A stretch of DNA of 64,000 bases from Streptococcus constellatus subsp. constellatus. GTDB lineage: Bacteria > Bacillota > Bacilli > Lactobacillales > Streptococcaceae. Both the position numbers and the translations under genes were made by a program. The stretch is from the NCBI RefSeq assembly GCF_023167545.1, contig NZ_AP014647.1, forward strand, positions 806,001-870,000, given 5' to 3'. Each line of letters begins with the position of its first letter. Within the stretch, counting starts at the first letter, position 1. The notes beneath the pieces were generated by a model. It was given only the letters and a program-made list of their open reading frames with translations. It made no database searches and was not told the DNA's origin. Shown one piece after another: positions 26,951 through 35,864 of this stretch.

Positions 26951-28693
26951 ATGAATCTTATCAGAAAATTAGGTTGGTTTTTCAAGCTAGAGAGAAAGCG
27001 GTATATAATTGGAATTCTAGCCTTGTCTTTGGTTAGTGTTTTTAATTTAATCCCCCCTAGAGTAATTGGTGTGGTAGTTGACCGTATTGCTAGTCGAAAT
27101 CTAACATCAAACCAATTAGTTTTAAATCTTTCGGTTTTGCTTGCTTCAGCTTTTATCATGTATGGACTGCGTTATCTTTGGCGGCTATATATTTTTGGTA
27201 CAGCAAATCATTTGGGAAGACTGTTGCGTTCTCGGCTTTTTGAGCATTTTACTAAAATGTCTCCGTCTTTTTATCAAAAATATCGAACAGGAGACTTGAT
27301 GGCGCATGCAACAAATGATATTAATGCAGTTGTGAGCGTGGCAGGTGGAGGCGTTATGTCGGCAGTAGATGCCACTATCACAGCTCTGGTAACGCTGTTG
27401 ACTATGTTTTTTGTTTTAGACTGGCGCCTGACTTTGATTGCCACTTTACCATTGCCATTTCTTTCTTGGGGAACGAGTCTAATTGGGCGAAAAAATCATG
27501 AGAGTTTTAAGGCAGCCCAAGAAGCTTTTTCTGATTTGAACAATAAGGTGCAGGAAAGTGTTTCGGGAATTAAAGTGACTAAATCATTTGGCTATCAAAC
27601 AGCAGAAAGTCAATCTTTTGCAAAAATAAATCAGGATGTCTATGAAAAAAATATTCTAGCTGCAAAATACAATTCTCTCTTTGATCCTATGGTGTTGATT
27701 TTCATCGGCTTATCTTATGCTTTAACCTTGATTTTTGGTGGACTGTTCATCTCTAGAGGACAATTTACAGTTGGAGAATTAGTAACATTTATCACTTATC
27801 TGGATATGTTAGTGTGGCCTTTGCAGGCAATGGGTTATCTTTTTAATATTAGCCAGAGGGGGGCAGTTTCTTATGAGCGGATTGAGCGACTACTAGTAGA
27901 AAATACTGATGTTAAAGAGGTAAAAAATCCCGTTTCCCCTATCCAAAACGGTCGTTTGGTCTATAACATTAAATGTTTTTCTTATGAGGAAACAGCAACT
28001 TTGTCCAATATTCATTTTTCATTAGAAAAAGGGCAAACGCTAGGAATCGTCGGACAAACAGGTTCTGGTAAGACAACACTTTTGCGCTTACTGATGAGAG
28101 AACAAGATATTCAGGAAGGTGATATTTATCTGAATGATCATGATATTCGAGAGTATAGATTAAAGGATTTGCGGAGTTTGATTGGTTATGTACCGCAGGA
28201 GCAGGTTCTTTTTGCAATGTCAATTATAGATAATATTCGATTTGCAAATCCAAGTCTATCAGATGATGAAGTGATTCAAAGTAGTAAGCTGTGTGGTCTT
28301 TATGAAGATATTGTTGCCATGCCAGCAGGTTTTCATACGATTGTTGGTGAGAGAGGTGTGTCTCTTTCAGGGGGACAAAAGCAACGTTTAGCAATAAGTC
28401 GAGCACTTGTTCTTAAACCAGATATTTTAATATTGGACGACTCTTTATCTGCTGTTGATGCTAAAACAGAACGCTTGATTTTGAAAAACCTCAAAACAGA
28501 AAGAGACGACAAAACAACTATTATTACCGCCCACAGACTGTCAGCAGTTGTTCATGCTGATTTGATTTTAGTGATGGAAAATGGACGAATTAAAGAACGG
28601 GGTACTCACCAAGAATTATTAACTCAAAATGGTTGGTATGCACAAACTTATCATAAACAACAATTGGCAGAAAATCTAAAGGAGGATCAATAA
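26951..28693 (+). CDS. ABC exporter half-transporter, degenerate-site subunit
   Basis: A 580-residue exporter half: six membrane helices, then an ATPase domain. Walker A is GQTGSGKTTLL, the signature is LSGGQKQR, and Walker B is ILILDDSLSAVDAKTE. The residue after the Walker B Asp is Asp instead of the catalytic Glu, as in BmrC/YheI and LmrC. This subunit therefore supplies the weak ATP site of a heterodimer. It ends TAATG, overlapping the next gene by one base. Likely multidrug or peptide export; substrate unknown. Confidence 0.9.
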   Translation: MNLIRKLGWFFKLERKRYIIGILALSLVSVFNLIPPRVIGVVVDRIASRNLTSNQLVLNLSVLLASAFIMYGLRYLWRLYIFGTANHLGRLLRSRLFEHFTKMSPSFYQKYRTGDLMAHATNDINAVVSVAGGGVMSAVDATITALVTLLTMFFVLDWRLTLIATLPLPFLSWGTSLIGRKNHESFKAAQEAFSDLNNKVQESVSGIKVTKSFGYQTAESQSFAKINQDVYEKNILAAKYNSLFDPMVLIFIGLSYALTLIFGGLFISRGQFTVGELVTFITYLDMLVWPLQAMGYLFNISQRGAVSYERIERLLVENTDVKEVKNPVSPIQNGRLVYNIKCFSYEETATLSNIHFSLEKGQTLGIVGQTGSGKTTLLRLLMREQDIQEGDIYLNDHDIREYRLKDLRSLIGYVPQEQVLFAMSIIDNIRFANPSLSDDEVIQSSKLCGLYEDIVAMPAGFHTIVGERGVSLSGGQKQRLAISRALVLKPDILILDDSLSAVDAKTERLILKNLKTERDDKTTIITAHRLSAVVHADLILVMENGRIKERGTHQELLTQNGWYAQTYHKQQLAENLKEDQ

Positions 28694-30435
28694 TGAGAAA
28701 ACAAGTAACCTTTTATCGCCTTCTAACTTATATGTGGCGTTATAAATGGATTAGCATTTTGGCGCTCGTTTTCATCTTTGCGACAACCTTGGTAACGACA
28801 ACTTTGCCACTTTTAGCTCGCTATTTCATTGACCATTTTATTAGTCGTTATCAGATTATGATAGGTTTTTATGTTCTGATTATGTACTATGCTCTTTTTC
28901 TTTTGCGAGTGTTTTTTACTTTCTTGGGACAATATTCTTTTGCGCGTGTGGCACATAGCATTGTACGTGATTTGCGTCAGGAAAGTTTTGAAAATATTGA
29001 ACATTTAGGGATGGTCTATTTTGATCAGACCCCAGCAGGAGCGATTGTCTCCCGTTTGACAAATGATACACAAGCGGTTGCAGATATGTTTAGTAGTATT
29101 TTTTCAAGTTTTTTAAGCTCTATTTTTATTCTTGTTGTAACATTGGTGACGATGTTTAGCTTGAATTGGCGATTGACAGGTCTTATTGTACTCTTTTTAC
29201 CAGTCATATTAGGTTCCATTTTGCTTTATCAACGCTTATCTCATCGTCTCCTCAAGCTTGTCAGAAGTAAACTAAGCGATTTGAATGTTAAACTTTCTGA
29301 AAGTATTGAGGGAATGCGTATTATTCAGGCATTTGGTCAGGAAAATCGATTAATAAAGGAATTTGAAACTATTAACGGTGAGCATTTGGATTATACAGTT
29401 CGCTATCTTAATATTAATAGCCTTTTTCTGCGGCCAGCCATGTCTTTGTTGAAAATTTTAGCTTATGCGGTCATTTTAGCTTATTTTGGTTTTACTTGGC
29501 AAATTGCAGGAGTAACAGCCGGAGTTATGTATGCCTTTGTCCAATATATCAATCAGCTTTTTAATCCTTTGATTGATTTGATGCAGAATTATTCTGTTTT
29601 GCAAACATCTATGGTAGCTGCAGACCGCGTTTTTGAAATCATGGACTGTAAAGATTATGAACCTAAGCAAACCAATTTACGGCTAGAGATTACAGATGGA
29701 AAGATTGAATTTCGGCATGTTTCCTTTTCATATGATGGCAAGCATGATATTCTTAAGGATATCTCATTTTCAGTCAAACAAGGGGAGACAATTGCTTTTG
29801 TCGGTGCAACGGGCTCAGGCAAGTCTTCTATCATCAATCTCTTTCTGCATTTTTATGAATTTGAAAGAGGAGAAATTTTAATTGATAATCAAAACATTAA
29901 GGATTACGGCCAAGCTGAACTGCGTCGCAATGTTGGATTAGTTCTTCAAGACCCATTCCTTTATCATGGTACCATTGCTTCTAATATCAAAATGTATCAA
30001 GAAAATCTAGGACGAGAAGAGATTATAGAAGCTGCTAAATTTGTTGACGCGCACGACTTTATCAGTCGGCTACCTGCAAACTACGATAGCCCGGTGACAG
30101 AGAGAGGGGCGACTTTTTCGAGTGGTCAAAGACAATTGCTAGCTTTCGCTAGAACAATTGCAAGCAAACCTAAAATCTTAATTTTGGATGAAGCAACCGC
30201 CAATATTGATTCAGAGACTGAGGAACTGATTCAGGCTTCGCTGAGAAAAATGCGTCAAGGACGAACGACTATTGCCATCGCTCACCGCCTGTCCACTATT
30301 CAGGATGCTAACTGTATTTATGTGATGGAGCAAGGACGAATTATCGAATCAGGCACTCACGAGGAACTCTTAACTCTCAACGGTACTTATTATAAAATGT
30401 ACCAACTTCAAGCAGGTATGATGGGAGAGGAGTGA
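28693..30435 (+). CDS. ABC exporter half-transporter, catalytic-site subunit
   Basis: A 580-residue partner of the previous protein. Walker A is GATGSGKSSII, the signature is changed to FSSGQRQ, and Walker B is ILILDEATANIDSETE with the catalytic Glu. Normal Walker motifs with a changed signature are what the BmrD/YheH side of such pairs shows: its signature faces the degenerate site of the partner. Overlap of the stop and start codons implies coupled translation. The gene is followed by a strong terminator. Confidence 0.9.
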   Translation: MRKQVTFYRLLTYMWRYKWISILALVFIFATTLVTTTLPLLARYFIDHFISRYQIMIGFYVLIMYYALFLLRVFFTFLGQYSFARVAHSIVRDLRQESFENIEHLGMVYFDQTPAGAIVSRLTNDTQAVADMFSSIFSSFLSSIFILVVTLVTMFSLNWRLTGLIVLFLPVILGSILLYQRLSHRLLKLVRSKLSDLNVKLSESIEGMRIIQAFGQENRLIKEFETINGEHLDYTVRYLNINSLFLRPAMSLLKILAYAVILAYFGFTWQIAGVTAGVMYAFVQYINQLFNPLIDLMQNYSVLQTSMVAADRVFEIMDCKDYEPKQTNLRLEITDGKIEFRHVSFSYDGKHDILKDISFSVKQGETIAFVGATGSGKSSIINLFLHFYEFERGEILIDNQNIKDYGQAELRRNVGLVLQDPFLYHGTIASNIKMYQENLGREEIIEAAKFVDAHDFISRLPANYDSPVTERGATFSSGQRQLLAFARTIASKPKILILDEATANIDSETEELIQASLRKMRQGRTTIAIAHRLSTIQDANCIYVMEQGRIIESGTHEELLTLNGTYYKMYQLQAGMMGEE

Positions 30436-30445
30436 TTTCTTAGAA

Positions 30446-30467
30446 AAAAGGAGCTTCGGCTCCTTTT
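30446..30467. terminator. Bidirectional TTCG-loop terminator
   Basis: AAAAGGAGC-TTCG-GCTCCTTTT, a perfect 9-bp stem with a stable loop. It overlaps the stop codon of the minus-strand regulator gene. Confidence 0.9.
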
Positions 30468-31737
30468 ATAAATATTTATTTAAATGTTGTAAGGTTTTTT
30501 CTAGATTTTCATATCTAATTTTTGCGTATTGATAAGGACAATCGTGTATATAGCTTGCTTCAAAAAAATCCAATGGTAGATTGCTATGTTTGAGGGTGCT
30601 GACAGATTTAAGTCCACGTAGATCCAGTAAGATAGCATCTCTATTTAGAAAGTAGGGAAGTTTGAGTTGATTTTCACTTAAAAGTTTTTTAGCTCTCATT
30701 ACTTCTTTTTCTTGTTTATTGAGAAGAAAAAGACGATTTTTCTCAAACATAAGATTATCAATGTAAAGAGATAAGGCTTTTTGCATGATGAGATTGCTAT
30801 CGTAGTCTACTGCTTTCTTATAAGCAATGAAAGCCGATTGAATATCCGATGGCAATAGTAGAGCTGCTATTCGTAAGGCGGGAAAAAGACTGGCAGAAAA
30901 AGATTTGATATAGATGACATGCTGGCTATCATCCAAGTAATGGAAAGTCAGTTCGCACTTGCTGTCAAAGTCAGCCAAATAATCATCTTCTACGATATAA
31001 ACATCATAAAGCTGAGCAAGACGAATGATTTCCTCTTTTTCTTTTCGGTTGTAAGAATGTCCTAAGGGGTAGTGAAAGCGTGGAATGGTATAGAAAAACT
31101 TGATATGACCCGTTCGGAAAATCCACTCTAACTTTTTTAGATTGATTCCTTCTGGAGTCCGTTCAATCGTTTGATAAGGAAGTTTTTGGGCAGTTAGCAA
31201 ATCGTTTATTCGATGATAAGTCGGCTGCTCAACTAAAATTTCATGTTTTTCGTTTGGAAAGACAATTTGCGACAGAATATAAAGAGCTTGCTGGGTACCA
31301 GAGGTTAGAACCAGTTTGTCGGCAGATGTGTAAACAGCTGAATCGAGAAGCAGTTGCTGAACCGACTGACGCAAGTCCTCCAACCCTTCCTGCTGTGAAT
31401 AGTAGTTAAAAAGATAATTTTCTCGTCCAATCAGTGTTTCATTGAGACAAATTCGAAAATCTTCATAAATTTGGTGGCGGTCATCCCTGACAGATAATTC
31501 CATATCTTGCTGATCTTCCAGACTATTTTCTAAGACATAGTAGCCACTCTTGGGAACAGCATAGATGTATTTTTGATATTTTAATTCCATTAGTGCCTTC
31601 TGGGCTGTATCTTTGCTGCAATGATACTTATCTGCTAACTTACGAATAGAAGGAATCTTCTGCCCCTTGAGCAATTTCCCATTTTGAATATCTTGACGAA
31701 TCCGATCTACGATACATTGATATTTAGATTTTGGCAT
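30466..31737 (-). CDS. MocR-type GntR/aminotransferase regulator lacking the PLP lysine
   Basis: A 423-residue fusion: a GntR winged helix (residues 1-70, IPSIRKLADKYHCSKDTAQKALMEL) and a class I aminotransferase fold. Such MocR proteins usually bind PLP through a Lys in an SFSK-type motif. Here that segment is YIKSFSASLFPALRI, with Ala282 (codon 30892-30894) where Lys is expected. Other cofactor contacts such as VEDDYLADF remain. Lys278 four residues before might substitute, or the protein may sense another ligand. Target genes are unknown; the divergent surface-protein gene is a candidate. Confidence 0.85.
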   Translation of the reverse strand: MPKSKYQCIVDRIRQDIQNGKLLKGQKIPSIRKLADKYHCSKDTAQKALMELKYQKYIYAVPKSGYYVLENSLEDQQDMELSVRDDRHQIYEDFRICLNETLIGRENYLFNYYSQQEGLEDLRQSVQQLLLDSAVYTSADKLVLTSGTQQALYILSQIVFPNEKHEILVEQPTYHRINDLLTAQKLPYQTIERTPEGINLKKLEWIFRTGHIKFFYTIPRFHYPLGHSYNRKEKEEIIRLAQLYDVYIVEDDYLADFDSKCELTFHYLDDSQHVIYIKSFSASLFPALRIAALLLPSDIQSAFIAYKKAVDYDSNLIMQKALSLYIDNLMFEKNRLFLLNKQEKEVMRAKKLLSENQLKLPYFLNRDAILLDLRGLKSVSTLKHSNLPLDFFEASYIHDCPYQYAKIRYENLEKTLQHLNKYL

Positions 31738-31770
31738 CTTAACTGTCCCCGTACAGAAGAAATTTTCTTT

Positions 31771-31799
31771 ATTGTAGCGTATTTTGAAATCTTTTACAA
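31771..31799 (-). promoter_or_regulatory. Promoter of the MocR-type gene
   Basis: On the minus strand TTGTAA (31794-31799) and TACAAT (31771-31776) with a 17-base spacer, about 33 bases before the start codon. Confidence 0.65.
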
Positions 31800-31912
31800 T
31801 CAGGAAATGATAGTTTGTGTTGTATAAGATTGTCCTGTGGATTACTCTCCACTAAATAATCAGTGTAAAAGAAATTTAATGAAATAGTTATCTGCGTAAT
31901 ACATTAGTGGAA

Positions 31913-31941
31913 TTGTAATTTGGGTTGAAATGGTTTATAAT
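31913..31941 (+). promoter_or_regulatory. Promoter of the LPXTG surface-protein gene
   Basis: TTGTAA (31913-31918) and TATAAT (31936-31941), 17-base spacer, with AGGAGGT before the ATG at 31974. Confidence 0.7.
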
Positions 31942-31973
31942 AAAAAATAGCAAGTATATTAGGAGGTCCTCTA

Positions 31974-34277
31974 ATGGAGAGAAAACTAAAAAAGTCAGTC
32001 GTTGCGACCGGTTTAGCTGCAACAACAATTATTTCGGGTAGTTTATCACATCAAGTAAGCGCCGAAGAAGTAAAACCACAATCTACTGAACCAAAGACAT
32101 CTGAAAAAATTACCAAACCAGTTACAGAATCTGACGTTCAATCAGCAAAATTGGAAGCAAATGCTGCGAAAGTTCAGAAAGATACACAACAGAAAGTTGT
32201 AGATAAAGTAAAAGAGGATGTAAATACTTCAAAGGAAGCGGTCGTAAATAGACAGAAAGCCGTAGCAGATGCAGAAACAGAAAAAAATGCAGCAACTTCA
32301 GAAGTGATTGAAGCTGCAAAAGAAAAAGTAAAAACAGCAGAGGACACCGTTGTAACAGAGGAGAAGAAGGTTCAAGAAGCAAAGTGTTCGGAAGAAAAGG
32401 CAAAAGAAGCTGTTAAAAATCAAGAAAATATTGTAGCGGGGCAGCAATCACTTGTTGATGTTGCACAACGTGAATTAGACACAGCTAAAGCTCCAGTTGC
32501 CAATGAGGAACACGATCTTAACCGCGCAAAAGAAGAAGAAAAACAAGCGGAAAAGAATTTGGCAGAAAAGCAAAAAAATCTTGCTACAGTGAAAGAAGAA
32601 ATCGCTAATCTTCCTAAAGAAATCAATGCAGCTACTGAACAAGTCAAGCAAAGTGAGCAAAAAGTTGCAGAAAATCAAGCGGCTATTGATCAAAAAGCTG
32701 CTGAAGTAACCCGCGCTGAACAATCAGTTGCTAATAGAAGAAATGTTGACTTGAGTAAAGCAGCCTATGGTGAATTTTTGCAACATGCTAAAACAAATGG
32801 AGCCAACCAAGCGATTCGTAATGCAGCTGCTGAAGCTCTAGCGACTTATGAAAGAGCTAAACATGAAGACGGTATTACAGTTGGTTCTGATTCAACAAGT
32901 CCAGCAACTTTAGAAAATAATTTAAAAGCGATTGAATTGGTTAGGGCAATCAATGCTTACCGTAGACAAGCTGGATTAAAAGAACTGTTGATTGATCCTT
33001 ACAAGAATCCAGCCAGCCAAGTCCAAACTCTTTATTTTAGAAGAGCAAATTGGCATATGGGCAAATATTTTGGCAATGAAAACGTGGCCATTAATAGCTC
33101 TGTAAGAGGAGCGGTTGACTATTGGTATAAAGAAAAAGCCTTATATATGGCTGAGGCAGCTAAGTATGGGCTAACAACAAATGAGCGAGACATTGATTCC
33201 AATAAAATTTATACTACTCTTTACAAGCGAGGTCAGCTTGATTTCTTCTACAAAGTTGGTCACTATCTTCAAATGATGGATAAAAACTTTAATTCGATTT
33301 CAGCAGCATATTATAGTAATCCAAATCCATATAATAATTTATATGAAGTTGGTTTCCACACAGCATCTAATGAACGCTTCAATAACGGTACTCTTCTTAG
33401 CGCAGATGCTTATGAGCAAGCAATCCGTAATTTTGCTGGTGCTGCAAAAGCCGCAAATGCACAAGCGACAGCAGCCAAGAATCAATTAGGTGTGTTGCGA
33501 GCTCAAAGAACGGGTTATGTATCTACTTTAAATATCCAAAAGGCAAAATTAGCAGACCTTCAAAAATTAGCTGCGAATCGTTCGGCTGCTCTTGCTACTG
33601 CGAATGCTGGAGTGATTACAGCCGAAGCAGCTTTGACAAAAGCGAAACAAAATGTTGTGACAAAAGAAGCAGCTTTGAAGCGTGCAACTGCAGCTATTGC
33701 ATCCAAGTTGGCGCCAAAACAAGCAGCGTTAGCAAAAGAACAAGGATTACTGGAAACCGCTAAAAATAAGTTAGCAGAACTAAAGAAAGCCTTAATTACA
33801 GCAGAATTGAATGTTGCTAAAGCAAAAGATGCTTTGCAAACTAGTCAAACTGCACTAAAAGTAGCACAAGATAACTTGGTAAAATTACAAAATGCACCAC
33901 AAGCACTTGAAGCAGCTCAAAAGGCTTTTCAAGCTGCACAAGCTGATTATGCTGCTAAGGTTAAAATGTTAAATGAGGAAGAAACAAAACTGGCTATTTC
34001 TCGTTCAATTTATACCAAGTTACAAGAAAACTACGAACAATTGCAAAGTCAACTTCCTACGAAGGCTCAAAAAGAAACAGGTGTAGAAGTACAAAGATTA
34101 CACTTATCTAGAACTTACCAACCAAAACCATTGCTAGTTAGACAACAACAAAATAGCAGTCAAAAAGTTCTGCCTGCTACTGGTACCAAAACCAATCAGG
34201 TTGCTGCATTAGGACTGCTACTTGGTTTGGGAACTTTATCCAGTGCTCGCCGTCGTAAAAGAAATAACGAAGATTAA
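31974..34277 (+). CDS. LPXTG-anchored coiled-coil surface protein, SEC10/PgrA-like
   Basis: A 767-residue wall-anchored protein. Residues 1-30 are a signal peptide (cut after HQVSA). Residues 30-250 are an Ala/Lys/Glu-rich coiled coil. Residues about 300-480 form a globular region (LVRAINAYRRQAGLKELLIDP, GNENVAI, DFFYKVGHYLQMM) like the SEC10/PgrA surface-exclusion domain. A second coiled coil runs 490-690, then LPATG at 733, a hydrophobic stretch and RRRKR. Sortase A would fix it to the wall. Such proteins act in adhesion or aggregation. One Cys (EAKCSEE) sits in the first coil. Confidence 0.88.
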   Translation: MERKLKKSVVATGLAATTIISGSLSHQVSAEEVKPQSTEPKTSEKITKPVTESDVQSAKLEANAAKVQKDTQQKVVDKVKEDVNTSKEAVVNRQKAVADAETEKNAATSEVIEAAKEKVKTAEDTVVTEEKKVQEAKCSEEKAKEAVKNQENIVAGQQSLVDVAQRELDTAKAPVANEEHDLNRAKEEEKQAEKNLAEKQKNLATVKEEIANLPKEINAATEQVKQSEQKVAENQAAIDQKAAEVTRAEQSVANRRNVDLSKAAYGEFLQHAKTNGANQAIRNAAAEALATYERAKHEDGITVGSDSTSPATLENNLKAIELVRAINAYRRQAGLKELLIDPYKNPASQVQTLYFRRANWHMGKYFGNENVAINSSVRGAVDYWYKEKALYMAEAAKYGLTTNERDIDSNKIYTTLYKRGQLDFFYKVGHYLQMMDKNFNSISAAYYSNPNPYNNLYEVGFHTASNERFNNGTLLSADAYEQAIRNFAGAAKAANAQATAAKNQLGVLRAQRTGYVSTLNIQKAKLADLQKLAANRSAALATANAGVITAEAALTKAKQNVVTKEAALKRATAAIASKLAPKQAALAKEQGLLETAKNKLAELKKALITAELNVAKAKDALQTSQTALKVAQDNLVKLQNAPQALEAAQKAFQAAQADYAAKVKMLNEEETKLAISRSIYTKLQENYEQLQSQLPTKAQKETGVEVQRLHLSRTYQPKPLLVRQQQNSSQKVLPATGTKTNQVAALGLLLGLGTLSSARRRKRNNED

Positions 34278-34315
34278 ATAGCTGAAGATTTTAGAAAAGT
34301 CTAATCTTTTGACCC

Positions 34316-34354
34316 AAAGACAAACAACTCTATTTTTAAGTGTTTGTCTTTTTT
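34316..34354 (+). terminator. Terminator of the surface-protein gene
   Basis: AAAGACAAACA and TGTTTGTCTTT, a perfect 11-bp stem with a 14-base loop and trailing T residues. Confidence 0.85.
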
Positions 34355-34443
34355 AGATTGAGAGATTAAAAACTAACATTGAAGAATGAAAATGTTTGTA
34401 AATAAAATCAGGCTTGAGAAAGCGTAATTTTCATCTACTAAAC

Positions 34444-34512
34444 TTCTCAAAATATCTATCGTTTTGAGAATTAGTGAAAAAATAGTATAATATTTTTACT
34501 GTACTAAGTACA
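34444..34512 (+). promoter_or_regulatory. Promoter with two dyads before the ATP-cone gene
   Basis: TATAAT at 34486-34491 is the -10. A perfect 9-bp repeat TTCTCAAAA (34444-34452) / TTTTGAGAA (34462-34470) covers the -35 zone, and TGTAC-TAA-GTACA (34500-34512) lies at the predicted RNA start. Two dyads at those places suggest repressor control. Neither looks like an NrdR box. Confidence 0.5.
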
Positions 34513-34542
34513 CGAAACTAACTAATTTTAAAGGAGTTTCTC

Positions 34543-34881
34543 ATGCAAGTCATCAAACGTAATGGAGAAGTTACTGATTTTAATCCAGATAAAATTTATC
34601 AAGCTATTCTGAAAGCAGCACAAACAGTCTATGTCTTGACAGATGATCTACGTCAAAATTTAGCACTTGTAACCAAAAAGGTAGTGCTAGATTTGGAAGA
34701 AGCGAGGGTTGAGCGAGCTACTATTAGTATGATCCAATCTATGGTAGAAAATCGTCTGTTAGGTGCTGGTTATATTACGATTGCTGAGCATTACATTTCC
34801 TATCGCTTGCAACGTGATTTAGATCGGAATGGCTATGGCGATCATATCGCAGTTCATTTGCATTTTGAACAAATCCGATAA
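34543..34881 (+). CDS. Stand-alone ATP-cone domain protein
   Basis: A 112-residue protein made of one ATP-cone, the nucleotide-sensing domain found at the start of ribonucleotide reductases and in the repressor NrdR. It opens MQVIKRNGEVTDFNPDKIYQAILKA, the cone signature, and continues to EHYISYRLQRDLDR. It has no zinc ribbon as in NrdR and no reductase body, and the frame ends cleanly. It may be a trans-acting nucleotide sensor or a leftover N-terminus of a reductase. Start after AAAGGAG. No nrd gene is in the window. Confidence 0.75.
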   Translation: MQVIKRNGEVTDFNPDKIYQAILKAAQTVYVLTDDLRQNLALVTKKVVLDLEEARVERATISMIQSMVENRLLGAGYITIAEHYISYRLQRDLDRNGYGDHIAVHLHFEQIR

Positions 34882-34979
34882 ATTTGTAGCCTAGATTACA
34901 GAATGAGGTAGTTATCAGATGCTCAATCAATTTTTTCATTTTCTCCCAAAAACAGACACATTCCACATTCTCATGGGAC

Positions 34980-35008
34980 TTGACAAGTGTATTTCAATAT
35001 GATAAAAT
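34980..35008 (+). promoter_or_regulatory. rpsU promoter
   Basis: TTGACA (34980-34985), 17-base spacer, and extended -10 TGATAAAAT (35000-35008). This is one of the strongest promoters in the window. Confidence 0.8.
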
Positions 35009-35042
35009 TTAAAGGATTTTAAGCTTGAAGGGAGTGAAAAAA

Positions 35043-35219
35043 ATGTCAAAAACAGTAGTACGTAAGAATGAATCCCTTGACGATGCTCTTCGTCGTTTTA
35101 AACGTGCGGTTACTAAAGCTGGTACTCTTCAAGAAACACGCAAACGTGAATTCTATGAAAAACCTTCTGTAAAACGCAAACGCAAATCAGAAGCAGCTCG
35201 TAAACGTAAAAAATTCTAA
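35043..35219 (+). CDS. rpsU: 30S ribosomal protein S21
   Basis: A 58-residue basic protein of the small subunit involved in start-site selection. [21 protein letters not shown] and the Lys/Arg-rich tail are diagnostic. The ATG at 35043 follows GAAGGGAG. An in-frame TTG at 35025 overlaps that site and is rejected. In many streptococci it sits just before mscL/dnaG, as here. Confidence 0.97.
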
Positions 35220-35225
35220 TATTAG

Positions 35226-35254
35226 AAAAAGCAGGATTGAAATCCTGTTTTTTT
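35226..35254 (+). terminator. rpsU terminator
   Basis: CAGGATT-GA-AATCCTG core extended by A/T pairs, then TTTTTTT. Confidence 0.85.
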
Positions 35255-35274
35255 GTTTCTATTTCAAAAGAAAA

Positions 35275-35303
35275 GAGTCTGAGATAAAAATTTTCTCAAA
35301 CTC
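35275..35303 (-). terminator. mscL terminator
   Basis: On the minus strand GAGTTTGAGA and TCTCAGACTC pair, followed by TTTTCTTTT. Confidence 0.75.
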
Positions 35304-35332
35304 CTACAATGTTTTATTTTTCTCCCAAATCT

Positions 35333-35710
35333 CTATTTCTTTTCGAGCAAGGCTTTGATTTCTTGAAGAACTTCTAATTCAGTTGGTCCTGCGGATTCTT
35401 CTACAGTATCTTCTTTTTTAGTAAGGTTTTGTGCTTTTTCAACAGACTTAACGATGAAGAAGAGGACTGTTCCAATGACGAGGAAATTGATAATAGCACT
35501 CAAGAAGCTGCCGTATGCAATTCCATTCCATTTTAGACCAGCAATTTGTTCTACACCAGCAGCTTTTATAGCTGGATTGAGAAACAAAGGAGTAATAACG
35601 TCTTCAATCAATGATTTGACGATGGCTCCAAAAGCATTAGCGATGACGACACCGACCGCTAGGTCAATCACGTTACCGCGAAGAAGAAAGTTTTTTAATT
35701 CCTTTAACAT
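35333..35710 (-). CDS. mscL: Large-conductance mechanosensitive channel
   Basis: A 125-residue two-helix channel that opens under membrane tension to save cells from osmotic down-shock. MLKELKNFLLRGNVIDLAVGVVIANAFGAIVKSL-type pore helix and the second helix SAIINFLVIGTVLFFIVKSV are standard, with a charged C-terminal bundle ending in EIKALLEKK. Single gene on the minus strand. Confidence 0.96.
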   Translation of the reverse strand: MLKELKNFLLRGNVIDLAVGVVIANAFGAIVKSLIEDVITPLFLNPAIKAAGVEQIAGLKWNGIAYGSFLSAIINFLVIGTVLFFIVKSVEKAQNLTKKEDTVEESAGPTELEVLQEIKALLEKK

Positions 35711-35864
35711 TTTCTTTTTCCTTTCAAAATACTAAACTATATTATATCTAAAAAAAGGGGAAAGTCAATAAAATGTCTAAAAAATATAGTGAATATTTTA
35801 CTTTTTGGTAAATTTATTATAAAATGTAAGTTGTTATTCTATGATAAATTGGGGGTGTTGTCTA

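Noticed and set aside
32122..32723. Leu- and Phe-rich minus-strand frames opposite the surface-protein gene
   Set aside because: Produced by the Lys/Glu/Ala-rich coiled coil read backwards; no translation signals.
35009..35026. TTTAAAGGATTTTAAG resembles a CiaR box
   Set aside because: The repeats are one base too close (4-base spacer) and the first lacks the final G; no small RNA follows.
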